Of a stretch of DNA of 64,000 nt, positions 1-10,287 are shown in pieces (the first letter of the stretch is position 1; every line of letters starts with the position of its first letter). The position numbers and the translations under genes were made by a program. The DNA comes from Planoprotostelium fungivorum (Eukaryota > Evosea > Variosea > Cavosteliida > Cavosteliaceae). The notes below the pieces were generated by a model. It had not been told where the DNA came from and did not search any database. It saw nothing but the letters and a program-made list of their open reading frames with translations. The DNA lies in NCBI GenBank assembly GCA_003024175.1, contig MDYQ01000117.1, positions 1 to 64,000 of the forward strand, given 5' to 3'.

Positions 1-2
1 TC

Positions 3-176
3 TCTCACCTTCTGGACCTGATTGCGACCACCGCTCAATCGGGCGACCTCTTAATCTTCGGCGGCAATGGAAATGTCACCCTCGATTCCATCTTGGTCCG
101 TCCCTCTCTCAGCGAGAGAAAACCCCCGACCACAAAGGCTCACCAGACCTGGGCTCCTTGCGTGACGTCTCGCTGA
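3..176 (+). CDS. C-terminal end of an unrecognised protein (gene enters from the left edge)
   Basis: An open frame runs from the window edge for 57 codons and stops with TGA at 174-176. It contains the stretch SGDLLIFGGNGNVTLDSI, which alternates hydrophobic and glycine or polar residues as a beta-rich domain end would, and finishes with a Cys-containing tail. Codon use resembles the clear genes further on. No family can be named from this piece. It could also be an exon that merely reads into an intron, so both the frame and the stop are moderate calls. Confidence 0.35.
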   Translation, partial: SHLLDLIATTAQSGDLLIFGGNGNVTLDSILVRPSLSERKPPTTKAHQTWAPCVTSR

Positions 177-1106
177 AAGAAGATGAACTCCTGGAATCTA
201 GTTTTAATTGAATGTGCCTCCCTTCGCGGGGCATCACCCAACTGTAACATTCGTGTTCATCGTCTCATCAAATTGTTTGCGCATCTTCCTCTGCAAAGGC
301 GCGTGCCGTCGTCACTAAGGAGGCCTGCTCACCGTCAAGAGTCCATCGATCGCATCGCAGCCATCCCGAACCGATGACAGCAGCACCTCTCAAGAGGTGC
401 ACGTCAACACTGACACTGTGCCACGCTCCGCGTCTGTCGCACCCATTGCATCTGCCGGAAAGAGTGGATGGGACCATCCATCCCTTCCACCTCAACACCA
501 ACACACCGGTCAACACAGGACCATTCTCTAATACAAGGAAAGCACTCCAACGAGCGGCCCCGAACAATCGCATGGTCGCAATCACACGATCCTGAAGTTG
601 AAGGAGACACCTCCATCGCAGCACACGCACCCTCTAACGAGGCCACCACCATAAAACGTGAAGTTGAATCACCTCAATAATCACCTCAGTAATGCTGGCC
701 TGATATAGAAGAAATAAATATCACACATCGTCTTGAAAATGAGTATTTGTGAGTGAGTATCATCCAAAATGAGTGCATTCCATGGAATATGATACTCAAA
801 TACCCATTCTTGCTTGCCACCAAATGAAAATCACATATAATAAACTATCACAACAATATGCTGACAAGAGATATACATCAAACAGTGCATCAAGTTTATC
901 ACTACAATGTGGTAGCTTGTTCAGCCATGGCAGTTTCAATGCTGGGCAGGCTCTCTGATTGCCTCATGGTCTAGGGTGATGTGCCTCACGGACACCTCAG
1001 AATGAGGCCTGCAACTGATTGGAACAGGGGACATGTTCGACATCTGAGTGGAATAAAAGAATACAAGAGAGAGACTTTATAGAGTGTACAATTAGCTAGA
1101 GAACCA
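177..1106. other. Stretch without a supportable gene
   Basis: Several short open frames occur on both strands between 183 and 680, but none shows a domain, a convincing splice pattern or a clear start. One plus frame ending at 678-680 has a tail resembling a coding end (IKREVESPQ), so a small exon cannot be excluded. From about 690 to 1100 the sequence is AT-rich and looks noncoding. It is the 3-prime flank of the minus-strand gene that follows. Confidence 0.4.
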
Positions 1107-4100
1107 TTACTGGAGATTCTTTGATCCTCTGAAGGCTAAGCTCAACCGATTCAATCTCTTCCTTGGTGCCGTTCCAAAGTGGTTGGCCCCCTTGCTGCTC
1201 CCCTCGTCCCCCTCGTGATCGATCAGGATTGACCTGCGCACGCTCTTTGGTCGAGCTGGCAGTGTGAGGACGTCGTAAGATGACATCATGCTCTCTGGTG
1301 GCTCTGGCATGACCCCCCTGAGGGTGGAAGGTCTCCTGGAGGACAGTGGTGACAGGACACTCATTCGATTCCTCATGGTACCGTGTGACACTCCGTGCTT
1401 GATGTACTCGCTGCTGGTGACCCCGGCAAACCCGGCGCTGACGGCCCCCCTCAGCTTCTGGCATCGACTTTCCTGCCACTGCTTTCCCTTGTACCTCATC
1501 TCACGGTGGGAGTTGATGACTTTGCAGAGGAGAAAGTCTCTGAACGTGGACATCTCTCCGAACATGACGGAATTGGGTATGAACGGTCCAGTGATGGTCA
1601 CATCGTCTCGCGTGGCCACGGCAAGTTCGTAACGGTCCCACGTCTTTCCTTCAGACTTCTTCACCGTGAAGAGGGACTTGATGGGGCTCTCTTCCACCTC
1701 GTTCAGATCGATGGCGGTGGACGTAACCAGGATGCACACAGGAGACACCGATCTCTCCAGGGAGGGCATGATGTGGAGGACCACTGTGACCCCTCTGTAC
1801 GTGAATTCTACCTTCTCCTAGTCTACAGTCAGCGGTGTATTCATCGATCAAGGGAGGATGAAGGGACGTACCTCTCCTCGTAAGTCCTTGTCGTTGCACT
1901 GACAGAGAAGAGTGAGAAGAGAGAGGAGGGCCGGACGATCGGCTTCAGAGCGAATGGTGAGGGAGATGTGACACTCTCTGACCAATTCCTCCATCTCCAT
2001 CTGCACCAAGAGTGGTCCAATGTCCTCCTCCTTGCACTGATACGCCCTCAGGGTCTTCAGACTCCTGTCTGTTCCCTTGATGTATCGAATCACTTCTTGG
2101 TTCGTCTGTCCGTGAGGCTTCCCGATCAGATATCTCTTGATACCCTGTTCACTGTCAATTCATGTGATCTCTGTGTGTGACATCCATGATTTACACATAG
2201 TAAGATGCGTGAGAATGACAGTGATAAAACATCCACAGGATGGAATGACTCACCACACTGGTCCAGAGTAGAGCAATGGCCCCCTGAGCGGCATGTCGGA
2301 TCATGATGATGAAGGGATCGTGCACCGAAGACACATCTGCACTCTTCAGTCTCTCTCCTCTCCACTCTCTCTCCCCCTCTCCACTCACCGACGATGTTCT
2401 TGTTGATGTCCCCAATGAAGATGCTGAAGTCCTTTCGATTGAAGTGATGTTTGAAGTAAGAGACGTCGTACTGCGAGTGCTCCAATACATCCTCTCGAAT
2501 GAAACGATACATGGTCTTGTCTCTTCCAGTCTCCACGTTCCATCCCCTCCTCTCTGCGATGAGATTGTCCTTCTTCCTCTCTCCCTGAGGCGTTCAGTCG
2601 ATATACATCGTTGTAGAAGGTCACCTGTACGTCTTGCCACGTGACTGGGGGGAGTTCGTAGGGTGTGTAGTTTTCGAGGATGTTGGTGTAGACGTAATCT
2701 TGCATCACAGACATCAACATCGTGATCTCCATTGAATCTCCCGCAAACTGTTCGTCACCATCAGTACATCATTCATCGTCTTTCTGTTTGTCATCTGTTT
2801 GTTATACACAAATTGTTGTGATTCGTATGACTCATCGAGAGATGATGTGATGATGTGATGATTGTGAAATAGGTGTGATGATGTGATGATGTCATCCTTG
2901 CAAGTGATGATGGACTCACCCTCTCTGAATGATTCAAGATGGTTCCACTGTTGGGCGATACGAGATAGATCCCTCCCAACTGCTGAGGATCAAAGTATTC
3001 TTCTGGCTTGATCATGTAACCCTTGTCGTACATTCTCTTCCACAGGTCACTGTAGCCCGTCTGTCTCACGGCGTACCTACATCTCATCAACCTTCGTCAT
3101 CGGCATCATCATCATCATCATCACCTAGACACACCGGCGGAGCTGAAGAGGTTGTAGACAACCCTCCTGGAATCGACACACATGGCTCCCTGGAAGTCGT
3201 ATTCCTTTGCAAAATGGCTCAGCATGTCAACCGACCCGGGAGCCACGATGACCATGTGGATGCCCATCTTGGTGATCTCGGCCTGTCGCTTGATGATGGA
3301 AGAGACGGATTGTCTGGATAAGGTACTGGATGTTCATCAGCGCGGAGACGAGGAAAGATGCATCACCATCCGTAATGGCGTAAGAGGATGATGAGTGTGG
3401 GAACGACTGGATGCACGAGAGAAGAGAGAGTCGTGGACTTTCCGTTCACATCATCGACCACTGCATCGAGTGCCCTCCGTGTGATGGTGACGTTCTTTGA
3501 GGTCTCGTCCATCCTAAAAATCGTTTAAAATTTCAAAGAAGAGGAGACATTACCTGTTGATGGCGATGAAACCCGAGTCGATGGCAGCCTCGTGAGCTTC
3601 TGCTTGTGAGACAATACTGTTACGATTTGATTCTCCTTGTAAAACTTCTTGTAAGAAGAGATCCCAGCTGTCTAAGAACTTCTTGGCCGCAGTGAAGGCT
3701 TTGCACCAGGCTGCATGATCGGCCGGATTAGCGGGAATCAACACCATCTTGATACCATCTCTGTGGTTCACATATATCTTGTCTCCCTTCGGTGCGAACA
3801 GACATTCTAAATATGGGTCAGGAGACAAACATGTCGGATGGGATTCACCTCGCATCCGTAACGTAGCTTTTACTTTAGATCCGAACCCAGCTGGCTTGTT
3901 GAAAAAGTGAAGATACTCTGTGGGAAGATCAACATCGACAACAATAACAGAATGTAGTTTCATCTTCGGGCTCACCGTTGAACGGATCGAGCAGAACCCA
4001 ACGAGCCTTCTTTCTCTTCAGAACGGATACATCTCTGACGGTCAACCATCCTTGTCTCTTCGCATCGGTGAGAAAACCCTTCGTGGTGCTGTGCGGGTTC

Positions 4101-4226
4101 AGTTATAGAGTTCGTTTCCTCCTCATACCTCTCGCTGCGAGATCGGAGAGTGATGAATGAGCCTCCATCCTTGCTGGTGCTCTTCTGTATCTGCTCTTGA
4201 ACTTTGATCTTTGGTGGGCTGATCAT
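1107..4226 (-). CDS. PH / peroxiredoxin-like (AhpC-TSA_2) / Rap-GAP-like multidomain protein
   Basis: About 790 residues in roughly 12 exons; the start is the ATG at 4226. Residues about 34-145 look like a PH domain (GFLTDAKRQGWL, RKKARWVLLDP, final helix AWCKAFTAAKKFL). Residues about 205-350 match the PRXL2/AhpC-TSA_2 thioredoxin fold: LIILLRHYGCTLSRQ supplies one Cys in a C-x-x-S motif, followed by GIHMVIVAPGS and GGIYLVSPNSG. Residues about 420-670 resemble a Rap-GAP domain (YFKHHFNRKDFSIFIG, then FRDFLLCKVINSHR), but the usual GND catalytic asparagine motif is not visible. The tail is Ser/Arg-rich. All junctions, including the 166-nt intron near 2756-2921, keep one frame, so a single protein is favoured. 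Two or three separate genes is the alternative. The likely role is Ras-family GTPase signalling at membranes with a redox-fold insert; this is inferred. Confidence 0.65.
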
Positions 4227-4557
4227 CGCCAGGAGCTAATAAATAGTTGAAGTACGTGCTGGTATGCAGAATAATCTACAGATAACCCGGGTCTGTTTCA
4301 GATGATGCGAAAATCCACAGAGACTTTCTTGCTTTGGCATAGACTAAGGCCACCTTCCGGACTCCTTTTTCTCTTGTTTATTTCCCCGTCTGTCACCTCT
4401 ATAACAACAGACAGGTCCTGTCTACCACTGGACGTGGAAGTCCACCCTCTATCAGCCATTCGTATATCGCAATACTGTCGTATATATCGCAACACAGCCG
4501 TCTGTCGTATATATCGAATGGGCAATGGTCTTCGTATTTCCATCCGGAAAGTGTATC
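4227..4557. other. Intergenic segment with repeated TCGTATATATCG words
   Basis: No gene is seen here. Around 4448-4520 a motif close to TCGTATATATCG occurs three times, and the outer copies (CCATTCGTATAT and ATATATCGAATGG) form an imperfect inverted repeat that could fold into a hairpin. The segment separates the start of the PH/Rap-GAP-like gene from the 3-prime end of the dehydrogenase gene, both on the minus strand. Confidence 0.4.
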
Positions 4558-5961
4558 TCATGTATTGACACGATGCCTGAGCTCTCCTCCTTCCAGCCCA
4601 TTGACCAGGTTCTCTGCAGCCAACAGAGCCATCCTCCCTCTCGTCTCCATAGTGGCGCTTCCCACGTGAGGTAGTACGGTCAGATTCTTCAGCGTCAGCA
4701 GTTTGTGATCCACCGGGAGGGGCTCTGGTGTGGTGACGTCAATACCGGCGGCCAGGATCATCTGTCCCTCTCAGCTCCACATCGAATGACGACTACCTTC
4801 TTGTCTAACGCCTCGTACAGCGCCTCTTGATCCACCAGGTCGCCTCTGTGCTTGTCATCACGCTGCGACTCCAACATGCACACCTGGTCGTGTTGATGAA
4901 GACCGAAGAAGGTTTCATCTTCTTGAAAGCATCGATGGAAAACATCCCCCTCGTCTCATCGTTAGAGGGGCACTGAGGGAGAACGAAATCAGAAGTGGAC
5001 AAGAGGGTGTTCATGTCCACGTACTCGGCTTTCCATTCGGATGGCAGGTCTCTCTTTTCGTTCTTTCCTGTCTTTCATCGGTTTCTATGGCTGTCACGAA
5101 TGAATACCCGTGTATAGGATCTTGCAGTTGAACGCGTGAAGCCTCCTGGCCACAGATCTAGGTCACACTCAGCGTATATCGTCCATGAAGATGCCCATGT
5201 GCATGAACAGTACCTCCCGATGTTTCCCATACCAATGATTCCGACTGTGGAGGAGTGAAGGTCCTTACCACACATCCACTCGGGCTTCCATGCGCCCCAC
5301 TCGCCACTCTTCACTGCCTCTGCGGACTCTCCCTCTTAGTTCTCTGGTTTCCATCAGAACCACACCTCATTGATCCTCCTGCATGTGGCCAGGGTGAGAG
5401 CTAAGACTAGATCGGCCGTCGTTTCTGTGAGGACTCCTGGTGTGTTTCCTACCACAATTCCTCTGCGCGTGCACTCCTGATTCGATTGATTTCTTGAATG
5501 AGGTAGATGCGCGTTCTATGATGATGTACATCTTCCACACCTTCACGTCGATGTGATCAAATCCAACGCTCATGGTGGAGACGATTTTCAATTTGTTGGC
5601 ATTATCCAACACCTTTCCCTTGACCTTGTCTGATCATTCATCAACACAAAAAACGTCAAAGTCGTATTTACGACTCACTGACTAGAATGCAGTATAGACC
5701 TTCCACATCAACAATCTTCTTTGACAATTCTTCTTCACTCATCGTATCTTCGTGAGGCCATTGTTCGATCTCGTAACGAGATGAAGGAAGACGCTGGTGA
5801 ATGTAATCACTTGCCACTGTAGGAATGGTGCAGGTGATGAGCACCTTTTTCTTCTGATCAGAAGAACTCATATAATCTCTCTTAAAGTTATTTTGTAAGT
5901 GTTGATTCAGATGTGTTCTTCTCGGATATACGAATTGAAGAGATCTTCCTAATGATGCCAT
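4558..5961 (-). CDS. D-isomer-specific 2-hydroxyacid dehydrogenase (glyoxylate/hydroxypyruvate reductase type)
   Basis: About 360 residues in eight exons. It should reduce glyoxylate or hydroxypyruvate with NAD(P)H, as GRHPR does. The N-terminal half has [10 protein letters not shown] and [12 protein letters not shown]. The Rossmann motif is [11 protein letters not shown]. The catalytic trio is visible as Arg in INTTRG, Glu in TPEPLP and His in LPHVGSAT. The first 30 residues are basic and lack acids ([17 protein letters not shown]), which could be a mitochondrial presequence, with a second Met (MSSSDQKKK) available for a cytosolic form. Frames that look shifted near 4780, 4870, 5110 and 5200 are explained by introns of about 35-60 nt; no defect remains. 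It is divergent from the NIFK-like gene with about 120 bp between starts. Confidence 0.88.
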
Positions 5962-6077
5962 TGAGTAAATGGCTGGGTGTGGTTGTTGAATTTTTCAAGA
6001 TGAAAATGCAGAACTACAACGAAAAATGAGAATAGTGGAACGGAAGTTTTGAGGAAAGCGGAAGGACAACATCATCA

Positions 6078-7942
6078 CCATGCCAAAGGTAACGATAGTA
6101 CCTCTATATTCTATGTCATTGAAATCCTCAGCCTAAGGTCGCCTCATCAACAAATCAAGAGAAGGATGTGCTGCCTCAGAAGAAGACGATCAATAAAAGA
6201 GCAAAGAAGCAATCACCGCTCACAAGCCAGTCTCTCGAGTCATTCTTGGTAGAAAACGCAGGTGATTTGATAAATGATCTCGACATGTGCAATTGATCCT
6301 GTTGATAGAGGAAGTCAAACAAGAAGAAGAAGAGGAGGAGGATGAGATCATGAAATTACAAAAGGAAATGGCAAGTGAGTTGGACAAGTCATGATGCACG
6401 ATCATGTCGTCCTGATTCCAACGATCAGAGAAGAAGAAGCCCACCACTACTGCACCAACCACAAACATCAAGAAACCCAACCCCAAGAGAGAAGAGGATC
6501 TTCAGACTGATTTCCTCGCCCTCGATGCCAACGAAGACGACAGAGTCGATGACGAGGTGAGAAGTGAAATCGAAAGAAGACATCTCACACAGAACAGACA
6601 CCCTCATCATCAGGATTGGGAGGAAAGATGTCCGCGGCCGCCAGGAGAGCCGACAGAGCCGCAAAGAGACTGGTCAAGAGGACCGAAGAAGAGAAGTTGG
6701 CAGAGGTGAGACATTGAGGAAGAGAAGATCACTGACACACCGAAGAAAAAGAAGGAAGAGAAGCAGCCTTCCTCCGTCGTCTTTCTGGGTCACATCCCCC
6801 ACGGTTTCTTTGAGGATCAGATGAAGGGCTACTTCAGTCAGTTCGGTGAAGTCAAACACATCCGTCTCTCCAAGAGTCGACACAGTGGTGCATCCAAGGG
6901 CTACGCTTTCATTCAGTTCTTGAACCCAGAGGTGAGCCTCTCTTCGTCTCTCCTGCTGAAGGAACAAACAGGTGGCTGCCATCGTCGCCGAGTCCACCAA
7001 CGGAATGATCTTGTTCCAGAGACGTCTCAAGTGAGTACTCGACCATTGCACGAGTGTGACCGTGGCAGGTGCCACGTCATTCCCTCTCACAAGGTTCACC
7101 CCAAGCTGTTCGCAGGGGAAGGAAAGGTCTTCCAGATTCACTCGAAGAGGAATCTCTACAAGGCAAAGAAGAATGCGGTGAGTGGGATGGAGAGGGAGAG
7201 AGAGTGAACGAGAGCAGGTGATGACGGAAGAGAGGAGCGAGAAGAGAGCGAAGAGACTGACGGAGAAGGACAAGAAGAAGAGAACGCAGCTGGAGGCTCT
7301 GGGAGTGGATTACGAGTTCCCGACATACGTGAGTGGAGGGAGGGAGAGTGAGCTGAAGGAGAGAAGGGAGAGACGGTGCAGAAGAAGGCGAAGAAGGAGA
7401 TCATCGAAGAGACAGAGGAGGAAGAGAAACCGAAGAAGGCCGTGGAGAAGCAGGAAGTGAAGAAGGCAGAGCAGAAGAAAGTGGAGCCAAAGAAGGCAGA
7501 GAAGCCAGTAGAGAAGAAGGCAGAGAAGCCAGTAGAGAAGAAGAAGGCAGAGAAGACGGAGGAGAAGAAGGCAGAGAAGACGGAGGAGAAGAAGGCAGAG
7601 AAGACGGAGGAGAAGCCAGCTGAGAAGAAGTCAGAGAAGAAGGTAGAGAAGAAAGTAGAAGAGAAACCAGCCAAGAAGGCGGAGAAGAAGGCAGAGAAGC
7701 CAGTGGAGAAAGTAGAAGAGAAGAAGGCGGAAGAGAAGAAAGTGGAGGAGAAACCATCCAAGAAGGCTGAGAAGAGGCCAGTGGAGAAGAAGGCAGAGAA
7801 ATCAGTAGAGAAGAAGGCTGAGAAGCCAGCAGAGAAGAAGGCTGAGAAGCCAGTAGAGAAGAAGGCCGAGAAGAAAGCAGAGAAGCCAGTGGAGAAGAAG
7901 GCTGAGAAACCAACAGCAAAGAAGACGAAAGCCACGAAGTAA
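6078..7942 (+). CDS. NIFK/Nop15-like nucleolar RNA-binding protein with long Lys-Glu repeat tail
   Basis: The start is the ATG of MPK at 6078, followed at once by a short intron. Lys/Glu-rich exons lead to one RRM: VVFLGHIPHGFFEDQMKGYF is RNP2 with the following helix, and SKGYAFIQF is RNP1. After it comes CHVIPSHKVHPKLF, the conserved post-RRM segment of NIFK/Nop15 proteins, which act in pre-60S ribosome maturation in the nucleolus. The last exon (about 7374-7942) is almost only Lys, Glu, Ala, Pro and Val in units such as EKPVEKKAEK. The repeat makes long antisense frames that are artefacts. The identity of the RRM and post-RRM block is firm; a NIFK rather than generic RRM role is likely. 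Confidence 0.8.
7440..7936 (+). repeat. Degenerate coding repeat encoding the Lys/Glu/Ala tail
   Basis: The DNA consists of variants of gagaagccagtagagaagaa and related words, giving repeats such as EKPVEKKAEK and EKTEEKKAEK in the NIFK-like protein. Units vary in length by multiples of three, so the frame is kept. Expansion and contraction between strains would be expected. Confidence 0.8.
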
Positions 7943-8064
7943 AGATGATCGGATTGAGCTCTTTTGTTTCGTGTATCGTTAATCCCCCACACGCACATGC
8001 ACGGAGAACAGTTCGGATACAATGATGAATGCATAGAGAAGAGAAATGGATGGCCCGGCCTTCT

Positions 8065-8448
8065 TTACTCAATTAAGAAAACGGTATATTTTGTGATGGC
8101 TGGGAAGTGAAGGAACTGGTCTGCCTCAAGACCGAGCAGCTCGTGGATGATGATATCGGAGGATAATGATGGTCTCCTCCTCTTGTCTTCGTGCACCTCT
8201 TCTTCTTCGTCTTCTTCCATCAGGTCCTCCAGCAGATGGACAATGTAATCCGTCCTTCCGACGACATCGTAATCCATGCTCAGTTCCTCTATGAAGAAGG
8301 TCTTGTGTGACGATTAGAATCATCCCACAGAGTTTGACCACTCACATCCGACTCCTCCATCTCTTCATCACTGTCAGGAAAGTTGTTTGCAAAGAAGTGA
8401 GCGAAAGCGCGATCAATGAAATAGTCGCCAGCGAAGAGACTTCTCATG
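8065..8448 (-). CDS. Small acidic protein of unknown function
   Basis: Two exons encode about 108 residues. The first reads MRSLFAGDYFIDRAFAHFF and ends in an acidic run (DSDEEMEESD). An intron of about 60 nt follows, then a second exon with YDVVGRTDYIVHLLEDL, a second acidic run and an LGLEADQFLHFP segment. I do not recognise the family. The Met at 8448 was chosen because the hydrophobic-aromatic block follows directly; an earlier in-frame Met at 8513 exists. The gene is divergent from the GFA-deacetylase gene with about 100 bp between starts and convergent with the NIFK-like gene. Confidence 0.55.
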
Positions 8449-8554
8449 TTGATGGTTGTGTTGCTGCAATTGTGAAATTGAGAGAAAACTAAAAGATTCT
8501 CAGTTACGTTCATCTACAAACATTTTGTATCGTCGAGACACAACCATAAAGAAG

Positions 8555-10267
8555 ATGACGTCCACAACCATCACAGGCCATTGCCACTGTAAATCTCTAC
8601 AGTACTCTCTCGAAGCTTCGAAAGACAACCTAGACCTCTCAGCGTATTGCCACTGCTCTCAGTGTCAACGTCTGAATGGAGCACCATTCATCTGGACCAC
8701 ACATTGGAAGGGAAAGGCCGTCAAATTCTCCAATATCCCAGGAGAGGAGATGACGAAAGAGAAGTTGAAGGACATCAACAATCTCTCTAGCTACAACAGC
8801 AAAGAACAAAAGTACAAGCTGAGATGCACCAACTGTGGTACACCCATGGGCTCTTGGAGTGAGAAGAGACAGGGGTACTCCCTCTGGCCATCGACTCTGG
8901 AGAGAACAAGTGACAACAAGATACCAGCCATGGACGTTCTGAAGCCCACCGATCACATCTTTTATGGATCAAGAAGCATGGACATCCAAGACAATCTTCC
9001 CAAGTGGGAGGGTTATCCAAACCAATCGAAAAGACTCAACAACGATGGAACCCCCTCTTCGGTACGTATATTCTCCTCGATAAGACAAGGGCGACGTGAT
9101 AACATGAAGACAGGATGACAAGAACTTCCATGCACATGGAATAAGGGACATCATTGGCTATGGCAATAACCCCCCACACCCTCGCTGGCCTGGAAATGCG
9201 AGATTAGCCCTCTCCTTTGTTCTCAATTACGAAGAGGGTGGTGAGAACACCCCTCTCAACGGTGATACCTACTTTGAACAGTTTTTGACCGAAGGAGGTG
9301 AGATCGACTTCATCTCATCCCATTGACATCGTCACATCGAATCCTTCATTCAACAACTCATGATCTATACCTCACCTCGTTCTAAGACGTACAACAGGAG
9401 CTGCCAACGGAGTACCACCCACACCCGGAGTGAGGAACTTGTCCGTGGAGAGTGCCTACGAATACGGCTCCCACCGTGGCTTCTGGAGGATCTTGGATCT
9501 ATTCAAGAGACACAAGATGCGCTTCACCTCTTGGTCCATCGGTAAGGCCGTTCAACTCAACCCTGCCGCAGTGAAAGCCATGGAGGTGAACGATTCTCAT
9601 CTTAAGAAACTCAATTCAACAGGAGGCTGATTGTGAGGTGGCCTCCCACTCTGATCGTTGGATCAACTACATCCAATTGGACGAAGAGGAAGAGAAGAGA
9701 CAGATCAAACAGGCCATCGCCTCCATCAAAGAGGCTTCTTCCCAGAAGAGAGAGCCGAGGGGCTGGTACACCGGCAGACAGAGCGTCAACACGAGGAGAC
9801 TGGTGTACAGCACCTACAAGGAGATGGGACTGCACCACACCCTCTACGACTCTGACGCTTACGACGAAGACCTTCCCTACTGGGTCTCTGCTCCCGATGG
9901 AACCCCCGATGAATACCTCCTCGTCATTCCTTACACCTTTGACAACAACGACATGAAGTTTGCCATCACCCCCGGATTCTACAACGCGACGGCCTTCTCT
10001 ACTTACCTCATCGATGCCTTCGAGACACTGATCGAAGAGAGTCAACTGCCTTCAGAGAATCCCCTCTCGGTACCAAAGATGATGAGCGTGGGGTTGCACT
10101 GCAGGGTGGTGGGTAGACCGGGGAGGTTCAAGGGTCTCGTCGATTTCGTGAAGCACGTGGAGAGGAGGAACGAAGAGCTGAAGAGAGAAGACGGAAGGGG
10201 TGTGTGGATCGCCACTCGAGAGGAGATCGCACAGCATTGGAGGGAGAATCATCCTCCAAAGAAATAA
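8555..10267 (+). CDS. GFA/CENP-V zinc domain fused to a PuuE-type polysaccharide deacetylase
   Basis: About 510 residues in four exons. Residues 1-160 are a GFA (glutathione-dependent formaldehyde-activating-like, DUF636) domain with zinc ligands in GHCHCKSLQYS, YCHCSQC and CTNCGTP, ending in LPKWEGYP. A 49-nt intron at about 9070-9118 joins phase 0 to a NodB-fold deacetylase: RDIIGYGNNPPHPRWPG, FVLNYEEGGE, GVRNLSVESAYEYGSHRG and EVASHSDRWINY are typical of the PuuE/allantoinase-like group. That group hydrolyses C-N bonds in allantoin-like or acetylated substrates using a metal. There is no room for a promoter or UTR between the parts. A mis-joined pair of genes would be the alternative. No signal peptide is visible, so a cytosolic location is likely. 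Confidence 0.78.
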
Positions 10268-10287
10268 AGGAATGGAGTGTAGATCGT

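Noticed and set aside
3420-3520. P-loop-like GKSTTLSS in the PH/peroxiredoxin/Rap-GAP-like protein
   Set aside because: It lacks the preceding Gly pattern and any other nucleotide-binding motif, and lies in the linker before the thioredoxin fold.
4558-5400. Frameshifts or stops in the dehydrogenase gene
   Set aside because: Each break coincides with a GT-AG intron of about 35-60 nt; the spliced protein has all catalytic residues.
7156-8072. Long minus-strand open frames full of SAFFSTGF or SSLLAS repeats
   Set aside because: They are the complement of the Lys/Glu repeat in the NIFK-like gene. The repeat period keeps all frames open; no start context or domain.
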